Shown here in pieces: positions 1-8,940 of a DNA stretch of 20,580 nucleotides (positions are counted from its first letter, which is position 1; the number at the start of each line of letters is the position of its first letter). The DNA comes from an uncultured Mycoplasmatota bacterium (GTDB lineage Bacteria > Bacillota_I > Bacilli_A > RF39 > UBA660). The DNA is taken from contig CANSDD010000017.1 of the NCBI GenBank assembly GCA_947645535.1, positions 1 to 20,580 on the forward strand, given 5' to 3'. The notes beneath the pieces are model-generated. The model was not told the origin of the DNA. It searched no databases and was given only the letters and a program-made list of their open reading frames with translations. The translations under genes were made by a program, and so were the position numbers.

Positions 1-64
1 TCTACTGCCATTTCTAATGTATTAAATTTCAACTAGCACAACGCGTTATATTATAAAAAAATCA

Positions 65-95
65 CTATATTTTTTCTCATATAGCAAATTTTTTT
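65..95 (+). terminator. Weak terminator-like hairpin before cysteine synthase
   Basis: CTATAT (65-70) pairs with ATATAG (79-84) around an 8-base loop, and a T-run follows at 89-95. The stem is short and all but AT-only. It would end a transcript entering from the left edge, and no gene upstream can be confirmed. Confidence 0.3.
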
Positions 96-232
96 CATTT
101 TCCATGGAAGTTACTTCATTAAACTGGAATTTACTTTTTCAACTGAGCTTTTGTGTCAAAAAATGTATTTTTGTTTATATTAATTTAGATGATATAGATA
201 AAAAATATATTTTAATGAAAGGAAGAAAAAAT

Positions 233-1198
233 ATGAATACAATAATTGGTAATACACCAATGATAAAAATTAACTATCAATATTTAGGAAAAAAGCGAGC
301 AATTTATACAAAACTAGAATACTATAATCTAACAGGGAGCATTAAAGATAGAGTAGCAGAACATATTTTAAATAAGGCATATGAATCAGGCAAATTAATA
401 GAGCGATTACCAATCATAGAAGCAACAAGTGGAAATACAGGTATTTCATTTGCAGCCTTAGGAGCTTCTCGTAAAAATCCAGTTATTATTTTTATGCCAG
501 ATTGGGTAAGTACAGAACGAGTTAATTTAATGAAAAGTTATGGTGCTATAATAGAATTAGTTTCTAGAGAAGAAGGTGGCTTTTTAGAATGTATTAGAAG
601 GGCTGATGAACTTGCTGAAAAATTGGGTGGATATCGTCCAAATCAATTTTCTAATCCAGATAACATAAAAGTACACTACTTAACAACTGGAAATGAAATA
701 TTAAAGCAAATGAATCAACAGGTGGATGGCTTTGTATCTGGTATAGGAACAGGAGGAACACTCATAGGGATAGGAAAAAGATTAAAAGAAGAAAATAGTG
801 ATACTTTTATAGCTGCGCTAGAACCCGAAGAAGCACCTATTTTGACACAAGGTAAAATTATAAAAGAGCATGCTATTGAGGGAATTGGTGATGATTTTGT
901 ACCAGATTTGGTTGATAAAAGTATAATTGATAAAATTTATACTATTCATGACAAAGATGCAATTAACATGGCAAGATTATTAGCTTTTAAATTAGGCCTT
1001 GGAGTCGGAATATCATCAGGCGCGAATATGTTAGCAGCTATTCTTTGTGAAGATGAAATTCATGGGAATATTGTAACTGTATTTCCAGATGATAATAAAA
1101 AATATTTATCAACTGAACTGGTAGAAGACATAGATTCTAATTCAGAATTTCTTTCTAATCAGATTGAATTACTTAGTTATGAAGTCATTGCGTCTTAG
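233..1198 (+). CDS. cysK: PLP-dependent cysteine synthase family protein
   Basis: Predicted cytoplasmic fold-type II PLP enzyme of about 321 residues, the usual size for CysK/CysM. The family makes L-cysteine from O-acetylserine (or a related activated serine) and sulfide. Visible motifs are the lysine loop NLTGSIKDR (usual form PGGSVKDR), which holds the PLP Schiff-base lysine, the substrate loop TSGNTG, the phosphate-binding GTGGTL, and a late SSGAN motif. The frame is open from 104, but the added N-terminus looks unlike the family. The ATG at 233 has AAAGGAAG just upstream and leads straight into the family start MNTIIGNTPM. The gene lies 37 bases before cysS, which links cysteine synthesis with cysteine charging. 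The TGS variant in the lysine loop leaves exact substrate choice open, and a related beta-replacement enzyme is possible. No T-box or other leader structure was seen upstream. Confidence 0.88.
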   Translation: MNTIIGNTPMIKINYQYLGKKRAIYTKLEYYNLTGSIKDRVAEHILNKAYESGKLIERLPIIEATSGNTGISFAALGASRKNPVIIFMPDWVSTERVNLMKSYGAIIELVSREEGGFLECIRRADELAEKLGGYRPNQFSNPDNIKVHYLTTGNEILKQMNQQVDGFVSGIGTGGTLIGIGKRLKEENSDTFIAALEPEEAPILTQGKIIKEHAIEGIGDDFVPDLVDKSIIDKIYTIHDKDAINMARLLAFKLGLGVGISSGANMLAAILCEDEIHGNIVTVFPDDNKKYLSTELVEDIDSNSEFLSNQIELLSYEVIAS

Positions 1199-1216
1199 CT
1201 AAAAAATGTGTATAAT
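1188..1216 (+). promoter_or_regulatory. Probable sigma-A promoter for cysS inside the cysteine synthase 3' end
   Basis: TTGCGT (1188-1193), a 17-base spacer and a perfect TATAAT (1211-1216). Transcription would begin near 1223, leaving only a very short leader before the ATG at 1236. It overlaps the last codons and the stop of the upstream gene, so cysS could be made independently of it. Confidence 0.6.
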
Positions 1217-1235
1217 AAATATAGAAGGTGAATTT

Positions 1236-2633
1236 ATGAAACTATATAATACATTAAGTAAAAAAATTGAAGAATTTAAATCAAATGAAGAAGGAATTGT
1301 AAAAATGTATACCTGTGGCCCTACTGTTTATCATTATGCTCATATTGGTAATTTACGTACTTACATTTTTGAAGATGTACTCGAAAAATCATTAGAATAT
1401 TTAGGCTATCAAGTAAAAAGAGTGATGAATATTACAGATGTTGGACATATGACTAGTGATGGCGATGCTGGAGAGGATAAAATGCTAAAAGGTGCTGAAA
1501 GAGAACATAAAACTGTTTATGAAATAGCAGACTTTTATACAAAAGCATTTATGAATGATATTGATAAACTTGGAATTAAAAGACCAAAAATTATAGAAAA
1601 AGCATCAGACCATATCGATACTTATATTAAAATGATAGAAATTTTATTAGAAAAAGGGTATGCTTATCAAGCCGAAGGAAATGTTTACTTTGATGTAACA
1701 AAATTTCCTAATTATTATGAACTATCTGGTAAAAATCCAGAAGATTTATTAGTCGGTGTAAGAGAAGATGTAGAAGAAGATAAAGCCAAAAGAAATGCAG
1801 CAGACTTTGGACTTTGGTTTACTATATCAAAATTTGAAAATCAAGTAATGCAATGGGATAGTCCATGGGGAAGAGGCTATCCAGGTTGGCATATTGAATG
1901 TTCTGGAATATCTTATCGATATTTAGGAGAATATTTAGATATTCATTGTGGAGGTGTTGATAATATCTTTCCACATCATACTAATGAAATTGCACAATCT
2001 GAAAGCTTTTTAGGACATAAATGGTGTAATTATTGGTGCCATGCGGAACATTTAAATGATAGTACAGGAAAAATGAGTAAATCAAAAGGAGAATTTTTAA
2101 CACTTTCTTTATTAGAAAGCAAAGGATATAATCCACTTGTTTATCGTTTATTTTGCTTAAATAGTCATTATAGAAGTCAACTGGTATTTAGTTATGAGGC
2201 ATTAGATATAACAAAAAATGCTTATCAAAAATTACTGAATAAAGTGTGTTCTATTAAAGAAAATCTAGAAGGGAATATAGAAGAAGAAGTTATTACAAAA
2301 TATCAAGAAAAATTTAAAATAGCATTAGAAAATGATTTAAATACAGCTAATGCAGTAACAACTTTGTATGATGTATTAAAAGAAAATTGTACCAATGCAA
2401 CGAAATTAGCTTTAATAGAATCATTTGATAAAGTTTTATCATTAAATCTACTAAAAGAAGAAGAAGTTGACACAGAGTTAGATACTTATATAAATGAAAT
2501 GATTGATAAGAGAAATGAGGCAAAGAAAAATAAAAATTACGCATTAGCAGATTCTATTCGTAATGAGTTATTAGAAAAAGGAATTGAATTAAAAGATACT
2601 AGAGAAGGAACAATCTATCAAATAAAAAAATAA
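1236..2633 (+). CDS. cysS: Cysteine--tRNA ligase
   Basis: Class I aminoacyl-tRNA synthetase of 465 residues that attaches cysteine to tRNA-Cys in the cytoplasm. The HIGH signature appears as HIGN at residues 36-39, and KMSKS lies at 279-283. The zinc-site cysteine C27 is in MYTCGPTVY, with further ligands expected in the ECSGISYRYLGEY and FPHHTNEIAQ segments. A helical anticodon-binding C-terminus follows. The upstream ATG at 1206 would add ten residues, but the ATG at 1236 has GAAGGTG at the right distance and matches the normal CysS start. It has its own promoter candidate inside the preceding cysteine synthase gene and is closed by a clear terminator. Length and motifs are normal for the family. 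Confidence 0.97.
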   Translation: MKLYNTLSKKIEEFKSNEEGIVKMYTCGPTVYHYAHIGNLRTYIFEDVLEKSLEYLGYQVKRVMNITDVGHMTSDGDAGEDKMLKGAEREHKTVYEIADFYTKAFMNDIDKLGIKRPKIIEKASDHIDTYIKMIEILLEKGYAYQAEGNVYFDVTKFPNYYELSGKNPEDLLVGVREDVEEDKAKRNAADFGLWFTISKFENQVMQWDSPWGRGYPGWHIECSGISYRYLGEYLDIHCGGVDNIFPHHTNEIAQSESFLGHKWCNYWCHAEHLNDSTGKMSKSKGEFLTLSLLESKGYNPLVYRLFCLNSHYRSQLVFSYEALDITKNAYQKLLNKVCSIKENLEGNIEEEVITKYQEKFKIALENDLNTANAVTTLYDVLKENCTNATKLALIESFDKVLSLNLLKEEEVDTELDTYINEMIDKRNEAKKNKNYALADSIRNELLEKGIELKDTREGTIYQIKK

Positions 2634-2667
2634 GTACAAATATGCTAATATGTATTGTACTTTTTTT
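2632..2667 (+). terminator. Rho-independent terminator after cysS
   Basis: AAGTACAA (2632-2639) pairs with TTGTACTT (2655-2662), with an inner ATAT/ATAT pairing possible, followed by a T-run to 2667. The stem begins at the cysS stop codon. Confidence 0.85.
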
Positions 2668-2689
2668 GTTTAATAGATTTCTTGCAAAA

Positions 2690-2999
2690 CTAAGATAGAT
2701 GAAAAATATGATTAAAAATCATAACTTAGCAAAATCAATATCTGATGTGACCTTAAGAGAAATAATCAGACAACTAGAATACAAAAGTAAATGGAAAGAA
2801 AAAAATATATAAAGTAGATACATATTTTCTAAGTAGTCAGATATGTAATGTTTGTGGACATCAAAATAAAATAACAAAAGATTTGGGTGTAAGAAATTAT
2901 AAATGTCCAAGTTGTAAAAGAAAGTTAGAAAGAGATTACAATGCAGCAGTAAATATTATATTTAAAGGAATAGAGCAATATATGAAAGAGTTAGTATAA
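2690..2999 (+). pseudogene. Truncated, frameshifted IS200/IS605-type tnpB remnant
   Basis: Only the C-terminal part of a TnpB RNA-guided nuclease/transposon accessory protein remains. From about 2699 the frame reads MKNMIKNHNLAKSISD, which matches the family's K-M-x-KNHxLAKSISD segment, then RQLEYKSKW. It stops at 2810 (TAA). A +1 shift, at or near a run of seven A at 2799-2805, restores VDTYFLSSQICNVCGH, then YKCPSCKRKLERDYNAAVNI, ending with TAA at 2997. This is the TnpB zinc ribbon (two CxxC pairs) plus the third RuvC aspartate in the RDYNAA motif. The first RuvC motifs and the whole N-terminus are gone, and an in-frame TAG lies just upstream, so no active protein is made. No tnpA and no left end were found. 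Confidence 0.85.
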
Positions 3000-3029
3000 A
3001 GAACAAATAAAAAGATAGGTAGAGAAAAT

Positions 3030-3120
3030 TATATGGTAGCGACTATCGGAATTTAAGTCTGTGGATCAGGTAGGTAACGAAGGCTATGAAGAACATTTAG
3101 GTGTGAACTTAAATAATTCC
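3030..3120 (+). ncRNA. Possible decayed omega RNA / right end of the tnpB element
   Basis: The 120 bases after the tnpB stop are not coding but have structure. GGAATTTAAGT (3048-3058) pairs with ACTTAAATAATTCC (3107-3120), with two extra bases on the right side, enclosing a loop of about 48 bases that contains CTGTGGATC. TnpB omega RNAs are known to come from the 3' end of the gene and the adjoining right end, so position and folding fit. The assignment is inference, since no guide boundary or target site can be seen. Confidence 0.4.
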
Positions 3121-3162
3121 ACACTTGTTTTGAATTTTGTTCTAAAATGAAAGTAGTTCTCA

Positions 3163-3191
3163 TTGTAGCAGATTTAAAATAATGTTATAAT
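3163..3191 (+). promoter_or_regulatory. Extended -10 promoter for pyruvate:ferredoxin oxidoreductase
   Basis: TTGTAG (3163-3168), a 17-base spacer and TATAAT (3186-3191), with the extended -10 element TG at 3183-3184. It lies 30 bases before the start codon and just after the tnpB remnant tail. Confidence 0.75.
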
Positions 3192-3220
3192 GAAAATAGA
3201 AAAACAGGAGATGACTTTAT

Positions 3221-6200
3221 ATGAAAAAGAAAATCACAGTAGATGGAAATGAGGCATGTGCTAGAACATCATATTATTTTACTGAAGTAGCTGGAATTTA
3301 TCCGATTACTCCATCAAGTCCAATGGCCGAACATATTGATGAATGGAGTAATCATCATGAAAAAAATTTATTTGATGATGAAGTAAAAGTAGTGGAAATG
3401 CAAAGTGAAGCAGGAGCAGCAGGAATGGTTCATGGTTCCTTACAATCAGGATTACTAACAAGTACCTATACAGCAAGTCAAGGATTACTACTTATGATTC
3501 CAAATATGTATAAAATAGCAGGAGAAATGCTACCTTGCACTATGCATGTAGCAGCGCGTTCCTTATCTACCCATGCTCTTAGTATTTTTGGTGATCATCA
3601 AGATATTTATGCGACAAGAAGTACAGGTTTTTGTATGTTAGCATCTTCCTCAGTACAAGATGCAGCTTACCTTTCAGCAGTAGCTCATTTATCAGCGATT
3701 AAAGCAAGCCTACCATTTATGCATTTTTTTGATGGTTTTAGAACAAGTCATGAACTTTCTAAAATAGAAGTATTAGAAAAAGAAGACTATATGGAAATGC
3801 TAGATGGGAAAGCATTAGAAAATTTTCGTAAAAGAGCTTTAAATCCACAAAAACCAATTATTCGTGGCACAGCTGAAAATGATGATATTTACTTTCAAAT
3901 GATGGAAGTTAGAAATGAAGATTATAATAAAGTGCCAGATATTGTAAATGAATATATGAAAATGATAAATGCCAAAGCAGGTACAAATTATGAACCATTT
4001 ATGTACTATGGAGATAAATGTGCAACTACTATGATAATTGCTATGGGTTCTAGTTGTGAGACAATTAAAGAAACAATTGATGTATTAAATAAAGAAGGAT
4101 ATCATGTAGGATTATTAGAGGTACATCTTTATCGTCCTTTTAGTAAAGAATATTTTCTAAAAAATATACCAGAAATGGTTCAAAAAGTGGCTGTATTAGA
4201 TCGGACTAAAGAACCAGGAAGTAATGGAGAACCACTTTATCTAGATGTAGCGAATATATTAAAAGAAAAAGGAATATATGTTGTTGGAGGACGTTATGGA
4301 TTGTCTAGTAAAAATACAACACCAGCAATGATAAAAGCTGTCTATGATATGTTAGAAGAAAATCCTAAAAACAATTTTACCATTGGAATTATAGATGATT
4401 TAACAAATTTAAGTTTAAATATTGATACTTCTTTTAAAATAAAAAATGCTACTGAATTTTTAATCTATGGATACGGTAGTGATGGAATGGTAAGTGCATC
4501 TAAAAGTATCATGAAACTAATTGGAGAAAATACTGAAAATTATGTTCAAGGATATTTTGAATATGACTCTAAAAAATCAGGAGGAGTAACCAAAAGTCAT
4601 CTAAGATTTTCTGATAAAAAAATTTGTTCTACTTATTATGTAGAAAATCCAAGTGTAATTGTAGTTACAAAAGAAAATTATTTAAAAGAGTTTTCAGTTA
4701 TTGATAATATTGAAGAATATGGGACTTTTATTTTAAATACAAGTAAAACAAAAGAAGAAATACTAGAGATACTTCCAAATAGTATCAAAAATATTATAAA
4801 AGTGCGTCATATTGAGTTTTATATTATAAATGCTTATGAACTTGCTAGAAAAGTAGGACTTCAAAATAGAATTAGTACAATACTAGAAAGTGCAATCATG
4901 AAATTATCAAATATATTAGATTATGAAAAAGCCAAAGAAGAAATGAAAGAATATGCAAAAAATAAATTCTTTAAAAAGGGAGAAGAAGTATTATATGCTA
5001 ACTATGAGGCCATAGAAAAAGCTCCTCTTTATTTAGAAAAAGTAGAAATAGTAGAAGAAATCAATGAAATCAATAAAATAGAAGATATAAATCATGATGT
5101 ATATCAAATGATTACAAAAAGATTAGGTAGTGAACTTACAACAAGTGATTTACTTGATTTTAAAGATGGAAGTTTTATACCAGGAACTGCTAAGTTAGAA
5201 AAAAGAGCCATTAGTGATATTGTTCCTAAATGGATATCATCGAATTGTATAGAGTGTAATCAATGCTCTTTTGTTTGTCCTCATGGTGTGATAAGACCTT
5301 TTCTTCTGTCAGAAGAAGAATATATTGCAGCACCAGAAATAGTAAAAAATAGATGTATCAAAGGAATTGGAAGTGATTATTACTATACGTTAGCACTTTC
5401 TATCAAAGATTGTACTGGATGTAATGTATGTGTGAATACTTGTCCTGGAAGAGGAGGGGAAAAAGCACTTGAAACAATGAGATTAGATATGGCCTTAAAA
5501 GAACAAACGCAGGAAGTATTTGATTACTTAGTAGAACATATTACTACAAAAAAAGAGCAAGTTAATAACACAATTAAAGGAACACAGTTTCATATGCCAA
5601 AATTTGCTTTTTCAGGTGCATGTGCTGGATGTGGAGAGACAGCATATATCAAATTATTAACCCAACTTTTTGGAGAATATTTGGTAATTGCGAATGCAAC
5701 AGGTTGTTCTTCTATCTATGGAGCTAGTATGCCTAGTATGCCTTATACAATTCCTTGGGCAAGTTCTTTATTTGAAGATAATGCTGAATATGGATATGGA
5801 ATGAAAGTTGCTTTTGATACAATTCAAAATAGATTGATGAAAAGAATGAAAACTTTAATAGAAGAAAATAATCAAAATAGAGAGTTACTAGAGGAATATA
5901 TAGAAAATTCATCTAATTATGAAATTACAAAAAAAGTATATGAAAGTCTAGATTATAGTGTTCTTCCAGAAGAATTTACTACATTGAAAGAATATTTACC
6001 AAAGAGAACGTATTGGATGATAGGTGGAGATGGTTGGGCTTATGATATTGGTTTTAGTGGAATTGATCATGTACTTGCAAGTAATGATGATATCAATATC
6101 TTAGTACTTGATAGTCAAGTGTATTCTAATACTGGTGGTCAAGCATCTAAAGCAAGTCCAAAAGGAGCAATTGCGTCTTTTGCATCAAGTGGTAAGAAAA

Positions 6201-6649
6201 CAGCCAAAAAAGATTTGGCTAGAATTGCTCTTTCTTATCCAAATGCCTATGTAGCACAGGTATCTTTAGGCGCTAATGGAATGCAACTTATAAAAGCCTT
6301 GAATGAAGCAGTTACTCATGATGGACCATCTATTGTGATTGCTTATACACCTTGTATCTCTCATGGTATTAAAGGTGGACTTGAACATAGCATAGAAATG
6401 GAAAAATTAGCGACTATTTCAGGTTATTATCCTATTTTCCGTTATAATCCAGAAACAAATATTTTTGTCCTTGATAGTAAAAATGTAGACTTTGATAAGT
6501 ATGAAGAATTTTTGATGAATCAAAATAGATATGCTATGTTAAATGCTATCAATAAAGAACATGCTAAAGACTTGTTAGAAAAACAAAAAGAAGAGGCAAT
6601 GAAACGATATGAATATTATAAAGAATTAGAGAGTAATAGTAAAAAATAA
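3221..6649 (+). CDS. nifJ: Pyruvate:ferredoxin (flavodoxin) oxidoreductase
   Basis: Single-chain enzyme of 1142 residues that converts pyruvate and CoA to acetyl-CoA and CO2 and passes electrons to ferredoxin or flavodoxin. It is the central acetyl-CoA source in many anaerobes. Domains in order: the N-terminal pyruvate/TPP region with YPITPSSPMAE, the transketolase C-terminal and gamma regions, a two-cluster ferredoxin domain, and the TPP-binding domain. The ferredoxin domain has C676xxC679xxC682xxxC686P and C731xxC734xxC737xxxC741P. The third cluster site is formed by C801 and C804 in ACAGCGE, with the expected late Cys in CISHG. The pyrophosphate/Mg site is in the GGDGWAYDIGFSG segment, continuing to SNTGGQ. 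The start is fixed by AGGAG at 3206-3210 and the normal family N-terminus. A 61-codon gene begins 30 bases after the stop with no terminator between, so they are probably co-transcribed. It is complete and close to the usual length of about 1150-1200. Confidence 0.97.
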   Translation: MKKKITVDGNEACARTSYYFTEVAGIYPITPSSPMAEHIDEWSNHHEKNLFDDEVKVVEMQSEAGAAGMVHGSLQSGLLTSTYTASQGLLLMIPNMYKIAGEMLPCTMHVAARSLSTHALSIFGDHQDIYATRSTGFCMLASSSVQDAAYLSAVAHLSAIKASLPFMHFFDGFRTSHELSKIEVLEKEDYMEMLDGKALENFRKRALNPQKPIIRGTAENDDIYFQMMEVRNEDYNKVPDIVNEYMKMINAKAGTNYEPFMYYGDKCATTMIIAMGSSCETIKETIDVLNKEGYHVGLLEVHLYRPFSKEYFLKNIPEMVQKVAVLDRTKEPGSNGEPLYLDVANILKEKGIYVVGGRYGLSSKNTTPAMIKAVYDMLEENPKNNFTIGIIDDLTNLSLNIDTSFKIKNATEFLIYGYGSDGMVSASKSIMKLIGENTENYVQGYFEYDSKKSGGVTKSHLRFSDKKICSTYYVENPSVIVVTKENYLKEFSVIDNIEEYGTFILNTSKTKEEILEILPNSIKNIIKVRHIEFYIINAYELARKVGLQNRISTILESAIMKLSNILDYEKAKEEMKEYAKNKFFKKGEEVLYANYEAIEKAPLYLEKVEIVEEINEINKIEDINHDVYQMITKRLGSELTTSDLLDFKDGSFIPGTAKLEKRAISDIVPKWISSNCIECNQCSFVCPHGVIRPFLLSEEEYIAAPEIVKNRCIKGIGSDYYYTLALSIKDCTGCNVCVNTCPGRGGEKALETMRLDMALKEQTQEVFDYLVEHITTKKEQVNNTIKGTQFHMPKFAFSGACAGCGETAYIKLLTQLFGEYLVIANATGCSSIYGASMPSMPYTIPWASSLFEDNAEYGYGMKVAFDTIQNRLMKRMKTLIEENNQNRELLEEYIENSSNYEITKKVYESLDYSVLPEEFTTLKEYLPKRTYWMIGGDGWAYDIGFSGIDHVLASNDDINILVLDSQVYSNTGGQASKASPKGAIASFASSGKKTAKKDLARIALSYPNAYVAQVSLGANGMQLIKALNEAVTHDGPSIVIAYTPCISHGIKGGLEHSIEMEKLATISGYYPIFRYNPETNIFVLDSKNVDFDKYEEFLMNQNRYAMLNAINKEHAKDLLEKQKEEAMKRYEYYKELESNSKK

Positions 6650-6679
6650 AATATATAATGAAAAAAGAAAGGAGAAAAA

Positions 6680-6865
6680 ATGAAAGAAACCAAAGACATG
6701 ATTGGTACGAGGTTAAAATTAGGATTGCCTTTTACTTCAGCAATAACATTAGGAAAAAATATAGGTACAAGATTACACTTAAATCTTCCGCCAACAGAAC
6801 CTATAACATTTGTAAGCGATAATTCTAAACCTAAAGTATTATCAAAAACTAAAAAAAGAAAATAG
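6680..6865 (+). CDS. Small basic protein with two 20-residue tandem repeats, function unknown
   Basis: I do not recognise this 61-residue protein. It has a strong ribosome site (AAAGGAG ending about 8 bases before the ATG), so translation is likely. The body is two back-to-back 20-residue units, residues 8-27 and 28-47. Both begin IGTRL, continue LxLPxT and contain IT near the end, with 11 of 20 positions identical. A lysine-rich tail (KTKKRK) follows. There is no cysteine, no signal peptide and no membrane segment. It lies 30 bases after the pyruvate:ferredoxin oxidoreductase gene and before a terminator, so it is probably the last gene of that transcript. Possible readings are a small partner of the oxidoreductase, a nucleic-acid-binding peptide given the basic tail, or a recently evolved gene. 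None is supported further by the sequence. Confidence 0.7.
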   Translation: MKETKDMIGTRLKLGLPFTSAITLGKNIGTRLHLNLPPTEPITFVSDNSKPKVLSKTKKRK

Positions 6866-6867
6866 AT

Positions 6868-6904
6868 AAAAAAGGTATTATAATCATTGATATCTTTTTT
6901 ATTT
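6868..6904 (+). terminator. Terminator after the repeat-protein gene
   Basis: AAAAAAGGTAT (6868-6878) pairs with ATATCTTTTTT (6890-6900) through 11 base pairs including one G-U. The A/T ends form the terminator tail in either direction. Confidence 0.75.
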
Positions 6905-6966
6905 ACAATAATTATAAAAATCCCTTTATTTACAACGAAAAAAGTATATTAAAAATAAAATTTCAC

Positions 6967-6996
6967 TTTACAAAAAACAACAAAATTTGATATAAT
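6967..6996 (+). promoter_or_regulatory. Extended -10 promoter for parE-parC
   Basis: TTTACA (6967-6972), an 18-base spacer and TATAAT (6991-6996), with TG at 6988-6989. It lies 29 bases upstream of the parE start codon. Confidence 0.75.
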
Positions 6997-7025
6997 GAGA
7001 AAGATGATAAGGACAGGGTGAGTTT

Positions 7026-8930
7026 ATGGTAAAGTATGATGAAAGTTCAATTAAAATATTAGAAGGATTAGAGGCTGTTAGAAAGCGTCCTGGAATGTAT
7101 ATTGGATCTACTGATAAAAGAGGATTACATCATTTAATATGGGAAATCGTTGATAATGGAATAGACGAAGTAATCAATGGCTTTGGAAATAAAATAAAAA
7201 TTGTATTGCATGCTGACCATAGTGTTAGTGTAGAAGACGAAGGAAGAGGAGTACCAGTTGGAAAACATACAAGTGGGAAAAGTACACCAGAAGTAATCTA
7301 TACAGTCCTTCATGCAGGTGGTAAATTTGAAGAAGGTGGCTATAAAGTATCGGGAGGCTTACATGGTGTAGGTGCCTCAGTAGTTAATGCCTTAAGCTCT
7401 TGGATGGAAGTTACTATTAAAAGAGATGGATATGAACATTATATTCGTTTTGAAGATGGAGGAAAAGTAGTAACTCCACTAAAAAAAATGGAAAAAACCA
7501 GTAAAACAGGTACAATAGTGCATTTTATGCCTGATGCTGAAATTTTCTCTACAACCAACTTTTCTTATACAACTGTTTGTGAACGTATGCAGGAAAGTGC
7601 TTTTCTATTAAAAGGACTTACTATAGAAGTCATAGATGAAGAAGATAAAAAGAAAGATGTTTTTCACTATGATAATGGATTAAAAGCATTTGTAGAATAT
7701 GTGAATGAAGATAAAGTAGCTTTACATGATGCAGTTTGTTTTGAAGGTGTAAAAGATAAAATAGATGTTGAAGTAGCATTTCAATATACAGATACTTATT
7801 CAGAAAATATTATCTCATTTGTTAATAATGTAAAAACAAGTGATGGAGGAAGTCATGAGGTTGGATTTAAATCAGCGCTAACAAGAGTATTTAATGAATA
7901 TGCAAAAAATAATGGCTATATAAAAGCCAAAGATAAAAACTTAGAAGGAGCAGATACAAGAGAAGGGTTAACAGCTATTATAAGTCTTAAAATCCCAGAA
8001 GACTTACTTCAATTTGAAGGTCAGACCAAAGGTAAACTTGGAACACCAGAAGCTAGAAATGCCGTTGAAAATGTCGTATCAGAAAAACTACAATTTTTCT
8101 TAGAAGAGAATAAAGCGATAGCAACCAAAATATTAGAAAAAATGGTAAAAAGTAAAATGGTAAGAGAAGCAGCACGGAAAGCTAGAGATGAGGCTAGAGC
8201 TGGAAAAGACAAAAATAAAAAAGAACGTGCTTTATCTGGAAAACTTACACCAGCACAAGTAAAAAATCCAAAGAAAAATGAACTATTCTTAGTCGAAGGA
8301 GACTCAGCAGGTGGTAGTGCGAAACAAGGTAGAGACCGTAAATTTCAAGCCATCTTGCCACTTAGAGGAAAAGTTCTTAATACAGAAAAAGCAAGATTAG
8401 AAGAAATATGGAAAAATGAAGAAATCAACACCATGATACATACTATTGGTGCAGGAGTTGGAAGTGATTTTGATGCTAATGATTCTAACTATGATAAAGT
8501 CATTATTATGACCGATGCTGATGATGATGGAGCACATATTCAAATCCTTCTTTTAACCTTTTTCTATCGTTATATGAAACCACTCATTGAAGAGGGGAAA
8601 CTATATATCGCTATGCCACCACTTTATAAACTGTTTAATGGAAAAACAATTCATTATGCTTGGAGTGATGAAGAGCGAAATGAAATATTAAGTAAAAGTA
8701 AAATAAAACTAGAAACACAACGTTATAAAGGACTTGGAGAAATGAATCCAGATCAATTATGGGAAACAACAATGGATCCAGAGACTAGAAGCCTAATTAA
8801 AGTAAGTATTACTGATGTCGCTTTAGCAGAAAAACGTGTGAGCGTCTTAATGGGAGATAAAGTAGAACCAAGAAAAGAATGGATAAACGAAAACGTAGAA
8901 TTCTCATTAGAAGATAGTTATCAGATTTAG
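7026..8930 (+). CDS. parE: DNA topoisomerase IV subunit B
   Basis: ATPase subunit (634 residues) of topoisomerase IV, which separates linked daughter chromosomes together with ParC. The N-terminal GHKL ATPase has EIVDNGIDE (Asn for Mg-ATP), DEGRGVPVG and the glycine-rich GGLHGVGASVVNALS. A transducer domain follows. The C-terminal TOPRIM region has EGDSAGGSAKQGRDR, DADDDGAHIQ for metal binding, and QRYKGLGEMNP. The AKQGRDRKFQAILPLRGKVLN and QILLLTFFYRYMKPL segments resemble ParE more than GyrB. The partner gene beginning 10 bases later also looks like ParC. AGGGTGA (7014-7020) supports the ATG at 7026, and the N-terminus matches the family. It is complete, with nothing unusual. Without gyrB for comparison a small chance remains that it is GyrB. 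Confidence 0.93.
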   Translation: MVKYDESSIKILEGLEAVRKRPGMYIGSTDKRGLHHLIWEIVDNGIDEVINGFGNKIKIVLHADHSVSVEDEGRGVPVGKHTSGKSTPEVIYTVLHAGGKFEEGGYKVSGGLHGVGASVVNALSSWMEVTIKRDGYEHYIRFEDGGKVVTPLKKMEKTSKTGTIVHFMPDAEIFSTTNFSYTTVCERMQESAFLLKGLTIEVIDEEDKKKDVFHYDNGLKAFVEYVNEDKVALHDAVCFEGVKDKIDVEVAFQYTDTYSENIISFVNNVKTSDGGSHEVGFKSALTRVFNEYAKNNGYIKAKDKNLEGADTREGLTAIISLKIPEDLLQFEGQTKGKLGTPEARNAVENVVSEKLQFFLEENKAIATKILEKMVKSKMVREAARKARDEARAGKDKNKKERALSGKLTPAQVKNPKKNELFLVEGDSAGGSAKQGRDRKFQAILPLRGKVLNTEKARLEEIWKNEEINTMIHTIGAGVGSDFDANDSNYDKVIIMTDADDDGAHIQILLLTFFYRYMKPLIEEGKLYIAMPPLYKLFNGKTIHYAWSDEERNEILSKSKIKLETQRYKGLGEMNPDQLWETTMDPETRSLIKVSITDVALAEKRVSVLMGDKVEPRKEWINENVEFSLEDSYQI

Positions 8931-8940
8931 GGGGAACAAT

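Noticed and set aside
1..36. Possible tail of an upstream + strand gene (STAISNVLNFN then TAG)
   Set aside because: Only 11 codons are visible, too few to separate from chance.
104..232. N-terminal extension of cysteine synthase from the ATG at 104
   Set aside because: No ribosome site near 104, and the 43 extra residues look unlike the family. The ATG at 233 has a good site and the normal family start.
2690..2999. Domesticated TnpB-like regulator (TldR type) instead of a dead remnant
   Set aside because: The N-terminal and first RuvC regions are missing, an in-frame stop precedes the homologous part, and a frameshift interrupts it.
6654..6659. TATAAT before the repeat-protein gene as a separate promoter
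   Set aside because: No -35 element at a usable distance and no TG extension. Read-through from the oxidoreductase promoter is simpler.
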